Assembly (NCBI GenBank): GCA_002395525.1
Contig: DGXE01000005.1
Coordinates: 28,317 to 92,316 of the forward strand
Reading direction: 5' to 3'
DNA from: Ruminococcus sp. UBA4240
Lineage (GTDB): Bacteria > Bacillota > Clostridia > Oscillospirales > Ruminococcaceae
Length of the DNA stretch: 64,000 nt
The notes under the pieces are model-generated. The model was not told the origin of the DNA. It was given only the letters and a program-made list of their open reading frames with translations, and did no database searches. Of this stretch, positions 52,399-60,942 are shown in pieces (within the stretch, counting starts at the first letter, position 1; each line of letters opens with the position of its first letter). A program made the translations under genes and the position numbers.

Positions 52399-53508
52399 TT
52401 ATCTTCTGTTGAGCATATTGAAGACATCGGCAAAATCCTGGTCGTCAGCGGGCTTTGCAGCTGCGGGAGCGGCAGGAGCCAGAGGCTGTGCGGGAGCGCT
52501 TACCTTCTCAACATTTGTGTCGGTGAATATGGGCTCTACTGCGGCAAGGTCGTCATTGAACGCCGCCGCTATAACGGTGATGCTCATCTCATCACGAAGG
52601 GACTCATCAAAGGAGGTACCGAAGATCATGTTAACATCCGGGTCTGCTGCCTCGGATATCATGCGGGTAGCTGTATCCACATCGCTTGCCAGCACATCAT
52701 CGCTCATGACTATGTTCACCAGCAGACGGGTAGCACCGGATATGGAGGTCTCCAGCAGGGGAGAGGTGATGACCTGGTTTGCAGCCTCTACTGCCTTGTC
52801 CTTGCCGGAACCGTGACCTATTGCCATGTGGGCATAGCCTGCGTTCTGCATGGTGGTCTTTACATCCGCAAAGTCAAGGTTGATGTCCCCCTCAACTGTG
52901 ATAAGCTCGGCAATGGCCTTTACGCCCACCTTGAGTATGTCATCCGCAAGGGCAAATGCCTGGCGCATGGTAAGCTCCTGCTCCTGTGTCTGCAAAAGCT
53001 TCTCATTGGGGACAACGATAAGGGAATCCACGTGCTGCTTGAGCTCTGCGATGCCCTCCTCGGCAATGCGCATCTTAGCGGCACGCTCGAACTCAAAGGG
53101 CTTGGTGACAACAGCCACAGTGAGTATGCCCATTTCCTGAGCCACCTCTGCCACGATGGGAGCCGCACCTGTACCTGTGCCGCCGCCCATGCCTGCTGCG
53201 ATGAACACCATATCCGAGCCTGCAAGAGCAGCCTTTATCTCATCTCTGTTTTCCTCTGCGCTCTGAGTGCCCACATCAGGCCTGGCACCTGCGCCCTTGC
53301 CCCCTGTGAGCTTTACGCCTATCTGCACCCTGTTATCCGCACGGGAGGAGTTCAATGCCCTTGCATCGGTATTGACGACCACATATTCCACGCCGACTAT
53401 GCCCTCATCCACCATTCGGTTGACGGCATTTCCGCCGCCGCCGCCGACACCTACGACCCTTATTACTTCATCCAGAGTGCTTGCATTGTTATCAAAACTG
53501 ATTGCCAT
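52399..53508 (-). CDS. ftsZ: Cell division protein FtsZ
   Basis: 369 residues from the ATG at 53508 (AGGAGGAAG upstream). The tubulin-like GTPase has the nucleotide motif GGGTGTGAAP (about residues 105-114), VVGVGGGGGNAVNRM near the start and the T7-loop region NLDFADVKT. A short Ala/Pro linker leads to the conserved C-terminal peptide (DVFNMLNRR) that binds FtsA/SepF-type partners. It forms the Z-ring. It stands alone, away from other division genes, with its own promoter and terminator. Confidence 0.97.
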   Translation of the reverse strand: MAISFDNNASTLDEVIRVVGVGGGGGNAVNRMVDEGIVGVEYVVVNTDARALNSSRADNRVQIGVKLTGGKGAGARPDVGTQSAEENRDEIKAALAGSDMVFIAAGMGGGTGTGAAPIVAEVAQEMGILTVAVVTKPFEFERAAKMRIAEEGIAELKQHVDSLIVVPNEKLLQTQEQELTMRQAFALADDILKVGVKAIAELITVEGDINLDFADVKTTMQNAGYAHMAIGHGSGKDKAVEAANQVITSPLLETSISGATRLLVNIVMSDDVLASDVDTATRMISEAADPDVNMIFGTSFDESLRDEMSITVIAAAFNDDLAAVEPIFTDTNVEKVSAPAQPLAPAAPAAAKPADDQDFADVFNMLNRR

Positions 53509-53604
53509 GATACTTCCTCCTGTTATATGTAAAACGGGCACCAACTCTCCCTTGGACCAAAGCACATACGCATACTGATAAACCCGTATTTAAACTCAAT
53601 TTAC

Positions 53605-53633
53605 ATTGTAGCATACCCAAAAAAAATTTTCAA
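53605..53633 (-). promoter_or_regulatory. Promoter of ftsZ
   Basis: Minus-strand TTGAAA (53633-53628), a 17-base spacer and TACAAT (53610-53605). Confidence 0.75.
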
Positions 53634-53751
53634 GTCATTTTAAAAAAAAATAAAGTTATATGCATACTAGATAGAATATATTGCGTATTTTTGTGCATAT
53701 TGTATAGCCTGAGCTTGTCAAAGTATTCTACGGCTTCGCCGTGAGAGATTA

Positions 53752-53768
53752 GAGGCAAGAGGCAAGAG
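53752..53768. repeat. Heptad island, GAGGCAA family
   Basis: Two GAGGCAA units followed by GATGTGACAGAGAG, CGGCGGCTTG and CCCTCTTT, the same follow-on module as at 12985. Confidence 0.7.
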
Positions 53769-53857
53769 GATGTGACAGAGAGACGGCGGCTTGACTCCCT
53801 CTTTCCCCGCAAAAGCGGCGCTTTGGCTGATAAAGGGAAAAAACCCCGTCAGCTCGT

Positions 53858-53892
53858 TTCATTATTCATTCTGCATTATGCATTCTACATTC
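53858..53892. repeat. Heptad island, TGCATTC family, at a gene end
   Basis: Units TTCATTA, TTCATTC, TGCATTA, TGCATTC, TACATTC. It includes the stop codon and last ten or so codons of the metallopeptidase gene. Confidence 0.85.
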
Positions 53893-54521
53893 TTCAACGC
53901 TTCCCTGCATTGCTTGTAGTCCGGGATGTACTTTTCAACCTCCGCCCAGAATCGTGGGCTGTGATCCATAAAGCGGGTGTGGCACAGCTCGTGTATTATC
54001 ACATAATCTGCAAGGTGAGGAGCGGCAAGGACAAGCTTCCAGGAGAGGTTGATGCTTTTCTTCCCGGAGCAGCTCCCCCAGCGTGTTTCGGCAGAGCTTA
54101 TCTTCACGTCTGAAACGGAAAACCCGTATTTCTCCGCCAGCTCCCATGTGCGGGGGATGAGCACCCTCTTTGCTATGCTGCGGTAGAGCCGGTTTATATA
54201 GGGCAGAGCCTCCCCCAGGGTCATGTCCTCCGGCAGGGAGAATGCCCCATCTGCATAGCCGTAGGGCGGCGTATGCACCACGGGCACCATCTCTCCCCAC
54301 AGGGGCAGCTCTGAGGGCTTTTCCCCCAGCCGAGCCCTGCGGTTTTCCTGTGCCGCCTGCATCCTTGCGGCAGTCTTCTCTATCCAGTCCCTTTTTTCCT
54401 CTATAAACCCCTCTATAACATACAGGGGCATATTAAGGGGCGCCTTTACCATGAGCCGCCCTGCGGGGTCGATATGCAGCACCGCTGTTTTCCGCCGTGA
54501 GCGTACAAGTTCGTATTCCAT
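53862..54521 (-). CDS. YgjP-like zinc metallopeptidase (DUF45/M48-related)
   Basis: 219 residues from the ATG at 54521. The zinc motif is VIIHELCHTRFMDHSPRFW (HExxH, with a third ligand in the DHSP part), preceded by ETRWGSCSGKKSINLSWKLV, the family signature. Function in bacteria is uncertain; it is probably a soluble protease. The last ten residues (..NVECIMQNE) are encoded by a heptad island, so the end of the protein is repeat-derived. Confidence 0.88.
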   Translation of the reverse strand: MEYELVRSRRKTAVLHIDPAGRLMVKAPLNMPLYVIEGFIEEKRDWIEKTAARMQAAQENRRARLGEKPSELPLWGEMVPVVHTPPYGYADGAFSLPEDMTLGEALPYINRLYRSIAKRVLIPRTWELAEKYGFSVSDVKISSAETRWGSCSGKKSINLSWKLVLAAPHLADYVIIHELCHTRFMDHSPRFWAEVEKYIPDYKQCREALKNVECIMQNE

Positions 54522-54553
54522 TATCCGGGTACCTTTCAACGAGGTAAAATAAT

Positions 54554-54578
54554 CCCCGACCGCCACAGGCGATCGGGG
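54554..54578 (-). terminator. Terminator of rpsU
   Basis: The stem CCCCGATCGCC with GGCGGTCGGGG (one G-T pair) and ATTATTTT after it on the minus strand, just before the metallopeptidase start. Confidence 0.82.
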
Positions 54579-54598
54579 GTCTGTCCTTACTATGGGCA

Positions 54599-54772
54599 TC
54601 AATACTTGCGCTTGCGAGCAGCCTCGGACTTCTTCTTGCGCTTTACCGAAGGCTTTTCATAGTGCTCTCTCTTGCGCACCTCGGCGATAACGCCGTCACG
54701 TGCACAGCTTCTCTTAAAACGCTTGAGTGCCTGATCAAGATTTTCATTCTTGCCAACACGAATTTCTGCCAT
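54599..54772 (-). CDS. rpsU: Ribosomal protein bS21
   Basis: 57 residues, full length. Small, very basic protein of the 30S subunit near the Shine-Dalgarno-binding site. The sequence ..[18 protein letters not shown] and the lysine/arginine-rich end are characteristic. GGAGGGAAC lies before the ATG at 54772. Confidence 0.96.
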   Translation of the reverse strand: MAEIRVGKNENLDQALKRFKRSCARDGVIAEVRKREHYEKPSVKRKKKSEAARKRKY

Positions 54773-54989
54773 CTTTGTTCCCTCCCTTTGCTGCATGGAG
54801 CAGAGGATATCCTGCCGGGCAGGACCCCGCACCGCAAAGGGCACGGTACACCCTGTTTGTCTTTATGGGTGATTATATAACTCATTCATTATACAATTAT
54901 TTTTCCCGCTTGTCAAGTCCAACTGGAAAAAATCAAAACAAATTTTCCGTTCAAATTTTGTTGATTATATGCAAATGCACAGGATCAGG

Positions 54990-55964
54990 TCACGCATCTC
55001 CGGAGGATGAGCTGTCCTCGGCAGCTCCACTGTCCTCCGTGGTATCAGGCTCCTCCGCATCCCCGGCAGCCTCGCTGTCCTCTGCGGTGTCTGAGCTTTC
55101 CGTGGTTTCCGCTTTGCTGTCGGACAGCTTGTCGCCTATCTCGCCCATAAGCCCCTTGACTTCCTCGATGATGGTGAAGATGGGGTAGTCTATGTTAAAG
55201 AATGTGTAGCTCCAGCCCCTGTCTGCGATGTCGTACACCAGCACCCCGTTTTTCTTCGCAAGGTACTCCGTTTCGTCAAAGTATATCTCGCCGTTTATGA
55301 TCATCTTGGTGCCTGCCCATTCGCAGTCGAACTCCACAGGGTTCTGCTGCTGGCGCACCAGCTTCTTTATGGTGGTGTCCAGCTTGATAAAGCCGTTGTC
55401 CCTGTCAAGGGTGTTGGGCTGAATGTAGACGCATTTCTTCCCGGAGGACTTGTTCTGCACGTCAAGCACATAGTAGCGGAATGCCCCGGAGGGTGATGAC
55501 CCCACCTCTATGAGGGTATCCACCGTATTCGGCCTGAACACGTTCATCACAAGGAAGAAGGCGATGCCGCCTATGATGTACAGCAGCAGGAATATGGTGC
55601 CGAATATGGTCTTTGCGGTCTCGTTCATGTGGCAGCAGAAAAAGCCGAATATGGTCATCACCGCCGCCGGCAGCAGCAGGGGCCAGTTCCCCCAGTCCAG
55701 CAGCACCAGCGGGAAAAACGCCAGCATATTCACCATTGCGATGATACAGGTGATGGGGGACCGCCTTGTATACAGGTCAAGCAGGCACATGAGCACGCAG
55801 AAGCCCGATGCCGCCACGGCAAATACCTTTTTGTCCGAATACTCTATGTTGTAGAAAAACACGATGTAATCAAAGTAGATAAGCATTACACAGGATATGA
55901 CTCCCAGCAGGCTCACCACCAGTCTGAACCATTTGTTGGTCAGCACTGACATGACTTTATTCAT
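54990..55964 (-). CDS. Membrane protein of unknown function with acidic tail
   Basis: 324 residues. Five or so membrane helices in the first 145 residues (WFRLVVSLLGVISCVMLIYF, ..) are followed by a soluble beta-rich part (GAFRYYVLDVQNKSSGKKCVYIQP) and a low-complexity acidic C-terminus (about residues 280-324, Glu/Asp/Ser/Ala). I recognise no family. It stands alone between rpsU and the sugar-kinase gene. Confidence 0.7.
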   Translation of the reverse strand: MNKVMSVLTNKWFRLVVSLLGVISCVMLIYFDYIVFFYNIEYSDKKVFAVAASGFCVLMCLLDLYTRRSPITCIIAMVNMLAFFPLVLLDWGNWPLLLPAAVMTIFGFFCCHMNETAKTIFGTIFLLLYIIGGIAFFLVMNVFRPNTVDTLIEVGSSPSGAFRYYVLDVQNKSSGKKCVYIQPNTLDRDNGFIKLDTTIKKLVRQQQNPVEFDCEWAGTKMIINGEIYFDETEYLAKKNGVLVYDIADRGWSYTFFNIDYPIFTIIEEVKGLMGEIGDKLSDSKAETTESSDTAEDSEAAGDAEEPDTTEDSGAAEDSSSSGDA

Positions 55965-56082
55965 CCGTATGACTTCCTTTCAGGGTTTTTCAAAGATCGG
56001 GCACACTGACCCCCTCTATAATAACTCATTTTCACCCGCAAATCAACAACAAAAGGGCTACAAGTTGGTTACAATCAGAAAA

Positions 56083-56104
56083 CCGCACCGTTACCACGGT
56101 GCGG
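56083..56104 (-). terminator. Terminator of the PfkB kinase gene
   Basis: CCGCACCG pairs with CGGTGCGG around a 6-base loop; on the minus strand TTTTCTG follows, about 90 bp after the kinase stop. Confidence 0.7.
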
Positions 56105-56192
56105 CTGCGCTACTGTCCCATCTGTTAAATTTCCTGTAACGTATTGACCACGGGGCTTTTTTGTGCTATCATGAACACATCAAAGAAATGGG

Positions 56193-57173
56193 TCATTCCT
56201 TTTTCCCGCTGAGATCCTGTGTGCGCACAAGCTCCCTTGTCTCCTCGGCTGAGGGCATTGCGGGTATGGCGCCCTTGCGGGAGGAGGTCAGGGCTCCGCA
56301 GGCATTGCCTAAAAGCGCCATTTCCCCCAGGTCTGTGCGGTCAAGCTCCTCAATGGGCTTGCCGATGGCGGCAAGCTTGTAGAGAAAGCCCCCCAGAAAG
56401 CTGTCCCCTGCCCCCAGGGTGTCAACTATCTTCACCTTGTAGGCGGGATATGTGTCTATTGTGCGGGGAGTGGCTACGATACAGCCCTTTGCCCCCTGTG
56501 TGATACAGGCTATCTTTATGCCGTAGGTAAACAGCTTTGCAATTGCTGCCACAAGGGTGGAGCACTCTGTCAGCAGCTGCAGCTCGTCCTCGGAGACCTT
56601 GACTATATCCACGTATTTCAGCACACTGCGCATGGTGAGCACCGCCTGCTCCCTGTTTCTCCAGAGGGCGGGGCGCCAGTTGGGATCGTAGGACACGATC
56701 TTCTCCTTCACCTTTGCATATTCCACCGCATCCATGACCGCTGTCTTTGCAGGCTCGTCCGTAAGGCACAGGGAGCCGAAGTGGAGTATTTTGCACTCGT
56801 CTATCATGGCACGGTTCACCTCGCCGTAGCGGATATTGAGATCCGCCGACAGCTCCGGGGAACGGTAGAAGTCAAAGTGCCTCTCCCCGTCCTCGTCATT
56901 GGTGACAAATGCCATAGTGGTCATATAATTGGGATCCAGCACCAGTCCGGCGGTATCCACCCCGCACTGGCGCAGGACACTTTGCAGATAGAACCCGAAG
57001 GTGTCACGGCCTATCTTCCCGATAAAGCCGGTCTTTCCCCCCAGCTTTGCCGCCATGCACACCACATTTGCGGGCGCACCCCCGGCATTCTGCTTGTAGG
57101 CAGTCTCCCCCGTGTCCGTGGTAAAATGGGTAAAGTCCACCAGAAGCTCACCCATTGCAACTATATCAGGCAT
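56193..57173 (-). CDS. PfkB-family carbohydrate kinase (fructokinase-like)
   Basis: 326 residues from the ATG at 57173, with GGGGGG upstream. Family motifs are the N-terminal GELLVDFT, NAGGAPANVVCMAAKLGG, GFIGKIGRDTFG, and the C-terminal ATP/catalytic segment VDTLGAGDSFLGGFLY with the base Asp. Fructose or a related sugar is the likely substrate; the rest of the pathway is not next to it. Confidence 0.9.
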   Translation of the reverse strand: MPDIVAMGELLVDFTHFTTDTGETAYKQNAGGAPANVVCMAAKLGGKTGFIGKIGRDTFGFYLQSVLRQCGVDTAGLVLDPNYMTTMAFVTNDEDGERHFDFYRSPELSADLNIRYGEVNRAMIDECKILHFGSLCLTDEPAKTAVMDAVEYAKVKEKIVSYDPNWRPALWRNREQAVLTMRSVLKYVDIVKVSEDELQLLTECSTLVAAIAKLFTYGIKIACITQGAKGCIVATPRTIDTYPAYKVKIVDTLGAGDSFLGGFLYKLAAIGKPIEELDRTDLGEMALLGNACGALTSSRKGAIPAMPSAEETRELVRTQDLSGKKE

Positions 57174-57189
57174 AAGAACCCCCCTAAAA

Positions 57190-57212
57190 GAAGCAAGATG
57201 CAAGAAGCAAGA
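57190..57212. repeat. Heptad island, GAAGCAA family, upstream of the kinase
   Basis: Units GAAGCAA, GATGCAA, GAAGCAA, then GATAACGG and CAGCTTGCTTTCCTCTG. A second, shorter copy (GAAGCAA, GATAACA) is at 57260-57273. Confidence 0.75.
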
Positions 57213-57293
57213 TAACGGATAACTAACAGCTTGCTTTCCTCTGTTCATGCATAAGACCAGAAGCAAGATAACAGGATCGGCTGCCTGTGCTGT

Positions 57294-57776
57294 TTAGTCC
57301 ATTGTACTTGCCAGTATCGCCCTCAGGATCACCGTAAAAAGCAGAATGTACACCGCCGCCGCCGCTGCGCCTGTGCCTGCTCCCCATAGCGCAAGATATG
57401 CCCTGCCGTGATGAGCAGGCTTCACCTTGGGGGCTGTGTAGGGCTTTGCAAAGGCAAAGAGCAGAGCATTTGCCCCCACAATAAGGAGAAAGGCGGCAAT
57501 GGGTATATACACCGCTGTGTACAGGAATATGGAATATGTATACACAAGCCCCACAAGCAGCAGCACATTAGTTATCACCATGGGGACAAGAGGTATATCG
57601 CAGGCTGTAATGCGTGATACCAGCGCATTGAGAGGTATCACGACCGCAAGGGCAAGAAGTATGAGCAGTATATTGCTCCCCGCATTGGATGCAAGAAACA
57701 GGGAATACGCCGCAAAGGGCGCACTCAGCGCAAATACGGTCCACACCAGGGCGGCTATGCCGCACGCAAGGGACAT
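57294..57776 (-). CDS. Small multi-helix membrane protein of unknown function
   Basis: 160 residues with four or five membrane helices. The start is doubtful: the ATG at 57776 touches its Shine-Dalgarno (GGGGAGG), and the frame stays open upstream as VIIRPVSLKAKGR, which looks like real protein, so a rare start codon (ATT or ATA) or an upstream start is possible. No family recognised. Confidence 0.6.
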   Translation of the reverse strand: MSLACGIAALVWTVFALSAPFAAYSLFLASNAGSNILLILLALAVVIPLNALVSRITACDIPLVPMVITNVLLLVGLVYTYSIFLYTAVYIPIAAFLLIVGANALLFAFAKPYTAPKVKPAHHGRAYLALWGAGTGAAAAAVYILLFTVILRAILASTMD

Positions 57777-57825
57777 CCTCCCCTTGGCTTTTAGCGAAAC
57801 AGGTCTTATAATAACACCGCCCTTA

Positions 57826-57853
57826 GAGGTTAGAGATCAGAGGTTAGAAATCA
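57826..57853. repeat. Heptad island, GAGGTTA family
   Basis: Units GAGGTTA, GAGATCA, GAGGTTA, GAAATCA. Related sequence (GGTCAGAGGTTGGAAG) recurs at 57885-57900. Confidence 0.75.
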
Positions 57854-58038
57854 GATATGCTGTATTGCGTGACCTGCATACCATAGGTCAGAGGTTGGAA
57901 GTAACGAAAAGCTGATAGCCAAACACATCGGGAAAAGCAACCAATGCTGTTCATTACATACTTTACTTAGTACAGTGTATCACATTATTTTTAAATTGTC
58001 AAATCGATCCGGCGGAAAACTGCCGGAAAGGAGCTATC

Positions 58039-60765
58039 ATGGAACTTAACTGGAATGAATACCGCAGAACTGCCCGTGAGGTCATCGCAGAGGGAATAGT
58101 TATGCTTGAAAACAACGGCGCCCTCCCTCTGAAGGAGGGGGAAAGGGTGGCTGTGTTCGGCCGTATGCAGCTGCATTATTACAAGAGCGGCACAGGCTCC
58201 GGGGGCAATGTTCACGCCTATAAGGTCTACGGCATAACAGACGGCCTTTTGGAGCAGGGGAAGGTGTGCGTTGATGAAAAGCTCCTTGACACCTACCGCA
58301 GGTGGGACGAGGAGAACCCTGTCATAATGGCATCGGGCTGGGGCGGCGAGCCCTGGTCACAGGCGGAAATGCCCCTTTCCGACGACACAGCCGCAGATGC
58401 CGCATCCCGCTGTGAGAGCGCACTGTGCATCATTGCCCGCACCGCAGGGGAGGAGCAGGAAAACGCAAAGGAGCGGGGCTCCTGGTATCTCACCGAGGGT
58501 GAGGAGCAGATGCTTGCCGTGGTCAGAGCCCACTTTAAGAAAATGACCGTGCTGCTGAACGTGGGCAATATCATCGACATGGGCTTTGTAAAAAAATACT
58601 CCCCGGATGCGGTGCTGTACGTATGGCACGGGGGCATGGAGGGCGGCCTTGGCACCGCTGATGTGCTGACTGGCGTATCCCCCTCGGGTAAGCTGCCGGA
58701 CACTATCCCCGTCACCATTGAGGATCACCCCGCCGACAGCTGCTTCTACGGTGATGACTTTGACATCTACAAAGAGGATATATATGTAGGCTACCGCTAT
58801 TTCGAGACATTTGCCCCGGACAAGGCACTCTATCCCTTCGGCTACGGGAAAAGCTACTCTGCCTTTGACCTGCGTAACCCGAGGGTGACATTTGATGATA
58901 AGGGCGCATCCGCACAGATAAGCGTGGTAAACACAGGGAATGTCCCCGCAAAGGAAGTGGTGCAGTTCTACATCTCTCCCCCCTGCGGAGTGCTGGGGAA
59001 CCCTGCCCGCCGTCTTGCGGCATTTGAAAAGACACAACTGCTTTCCCCCGGTGAAGAGCAGATCATATCCGCATACATCCCCCGTGAAGAAATGGCATCC
59101 TTTGATGACAGCGGCAAAACAGGCTTTACCGACTCGTGGGTGATGGAAAAGGGCACCTACACCCTTTGCATCGGCACGGATGTGCGCAGTGCCAAGCCCC
59201 GGGGGGAATACACCCTTGACGAAACGCTCCTTATCCGCCGTGAAAGCGAAGCCCTTGCCCCTGTGATCCCCTTTGAGCGTATGTATTCCGACAAGGGCAG
59301 GCTTTCATATGAGCCTGTGCCTGTGCTGAACATCTCCGAGGAGAAGCGCCGTGAGGAAAACATCCCCGCATCCATGCCCATAACAGGGGACAAAGGGGTA
59401 AAGCTCTCCGATGTCAGACAGGGCAGCGCCACCATGGATGACTTTGTGGCACAGCTTGACGAAAATGCACTCTGTCAGCTTGTCCGTGGGGAGGGGATGT
59501 GCTCCCCCAAGGTGACAGCAGGCACCGCCTCCGCATTCGGCGGGCTTTCGGATGAGCTTACACATTACGGCATACCTGCCGCCTGCACGGCGGACGGCCC
59601 CTCCGGGCTGCGCTTTGACAGCGGGGCACAGGCATTCTCCATGCCACAGGCTGCACTCCAGGCTGCCACCTTCAACAAGGAGCTTGTAGAAAAGCTCTAC
59701 TCCTTCACAGGGCTGGAGCTTGCGGCAAACAAGGTGGAGAGCCTGCTGGGACCCGGCATGAACATTCACCGCCACCCTCTTTGCGGCCGCAATTTTGAAT
59801 ACTTCTCCGAGGATCCGGTGCTCACAGGTGAAATGGCAGCGGCACAGCTTAAGGGTCTGCACCGCTGGGGCGTGACAGGCACCATAAAGCACTTCTGCGC
59901 CAACAATCAGGAGCATCACCGCCACACCCTTGACAGCATCGTATCAAAGAGAGCACTCAGGGAGATATACCTTAAAGGCTTTGAATATGCGGTGAAGAAA
60001 GGGGGCGCAAAGTCCGTCATGACCACCTACGGGCGGGTAAACGGACTGTACACCGCCGGGAACTACGACCTTATCACCACCATACTCCGCAGGGAATGGG
60101 GCTTTGAAGGCATAGTCATGACCGACTGGTGGGCTGACATAAACAGGCGGGGGCAGGACACCCACGGCACGGACGACCTTGCAGCCATGGTGCGTGCAGG
60201 GGGGGATGTGTACATGGTGACAGGCAATGCCGCCACAAACCGTGACACCCTTGCAGACAGCCTTGCATCGGGATACCTTACACTGGGTGAGCTGCAGAAC
60301 AGTGCAAAGCGGCTGTGCACCTTCATCATGGGATCCCACGCCATGGAAAGGGCAATGGGCACGGCGGAAGCCTTCACCATAGCGAACCGTCCCGAAAACA
60401 ATGAAACAGCCCCGGAAGATATCCCCGTATACGAGCTTGGGGATCATCTGTGCATCACGCCGGACCTGAAGCCCGCCGCAGGCAGCACCCACTACATCAA
60501 CGTTGACATAGGGGACAGCCCTGTGAGAAAGCACACCATGAGCATTACCGCCGTTGCGGAGGGCGGTCCTCTGGCGCAGGTGCCCCTCACCTTCTACTAC
60601 CTCAACTCCCCCTGCCACACCTTTGTGTGGAACGGCACAGACGGGAAAGAGGTGACCATGACGGCAGACTTCTACATCTTCTCACGCTTCAGCATAATCA
60701 AATTCTATTTCGCCTCGGCGGGACTTGACATAAAGAAGATCGAGATATACCCCGCAGAGGAGTGA
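58039..60765 (+). CDS. Glycoside hydrolase family 3 beta-glucosidase with permuted domains
   Basis: 908 residues. The usual order of GH3 domains is swapped: the (alpha/beta)6 C-domain comes first (VIAEGIVMLENNGALPL, GGEPWSQAEMPL), then the Fn3-like domain (YPFGYGKSYSAFDL), and the catalytic barrel last (ADGPSGLRFD, LLGPGMNIHRHPLCGRNFEYFSEDP, KHFCANNQE, nucleophile Asp in GIVMTDWWADI). Such permuted GH3 enzymes are known from Ruminococcus albus and Butyrivibrio. There is no signal peptide, so it works inside the cell on imported oligosaccharides. It is a single gene behind AAAGGAG. Confidence 0.93.
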   Translation: MELNWNEYRRTAREVIAEGIVMLENNGALPLKEGERVAVFGRMQLHYYKSGTGSGGNVHAYKVYGITDGLLEQGKVCVDEKLLDTYRRWDEENPVIMASGWGGEPWSQAEMPLSDDTAADAASRCESALCIIARTAGEEQENAKERGSWYLTEGEEQMLAVVRAHFKKMTVLLNVGNIIDMGFVKKYSPDAVLYVWHGGMEGGLGTADVLTGVSPSGKLPDTIPVTIEDHPADSCFYGDDFDIYKEDIYVGYRYFETFAPDKALYPFGYGKSYSAFDLRNPRVTFDDKGASAQISVVNTGNVPAKEVVQFYISPPCGVLGNPARRLAAFEKTQLLSPGEEQIISAYIPREEMASFDDSGKTGFTDSWVMEKGTYTLCIGTDVRSAKPRGEYTLDETLLIRRESEALAPVIPFERMYSDKGRLSYEPVPVLNISEEKRREENIPASMPITGDKGVKLSDVRQGSATMDDFVAQLDENALCQLVRGEGMCSPKVTAGTASAFGGLSDELTHYGIPAACTADGPSGLRFDSGAQAFSMPQAALQAATFNKELVEKLYSFTGLELAANKVESLLGPGMNIHRHPLCGRNFEYFSEDPVLTGEMAAAQLKGLHRWGVTGTIKHFCANNQEHHRHTLDSIVSKRALREIYLKGFEYAVKKGGAKSVMTTYGRVNGLYTAGNYDLITTILRREWGFEGIVMTDWWADINRRGQDTHGTDDLAAMVRAGGDVYMVTGNAATNRDTLADSLASGYLTLGELQNSAKRLCTFIMGSHAMERAMGTAEAFTIANRPENNETAPEDIPVYELGDHLCITPDLKPAAGSTHYINVDIGDSPVRKHTMSITAVAEGGPLAQVPLTFYYLNSPCHTFVWNGTDGKEVTMTADFYIFSRFSIIKFYFASAGLDIKKIEIYPAEE

Positions 60766-60766
60766 A

Positions 60767-60787
60767 GAATGAATAATGATGTAATGA
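60767..60787. repeat. Heptad island, GAATGAA family, after the GH3 gene
   Basis: Units GAATGAA, TAATGAT, GTAATGA directly behind the stop codon, followed downstream by TTGACAGCTTGATTTCCTCTTT-like follow-on sequence. Confidence 0.55.
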
Positions 60788-60902
60788 ATATGAACCGTTC
60801 TGACGGGGAATTGACAGCTTGATTTCCTCTTTGTCGGCAGTAATTTGAGTGTGGAGAGTGAAGTGTGGAGCTGCCGCACGTAAATGCTCGCACTCCCAAA
60901 CG

Positions 60903-60930
60903 AAACTATTACCTATTACTTATTACTTGA
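60903..60930. repeat. Heptad island, TACTTAT family, upstream of 60943
   Basis: Units AAACTAT, TACCTAT, TACTTAT, TACTTGA just before the ribosome-binding site of the next gene. Confidence 0.75.
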
Positions 60931-60942
60931 TCAGGTGGTATT

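Noticed and set aside
12956..60930. Heptad islands as CRISPR or plasmid iterons
   Set aside because: Units are only 7 bases, directly adjacent, without unique spacers, and scattered singly between genes.
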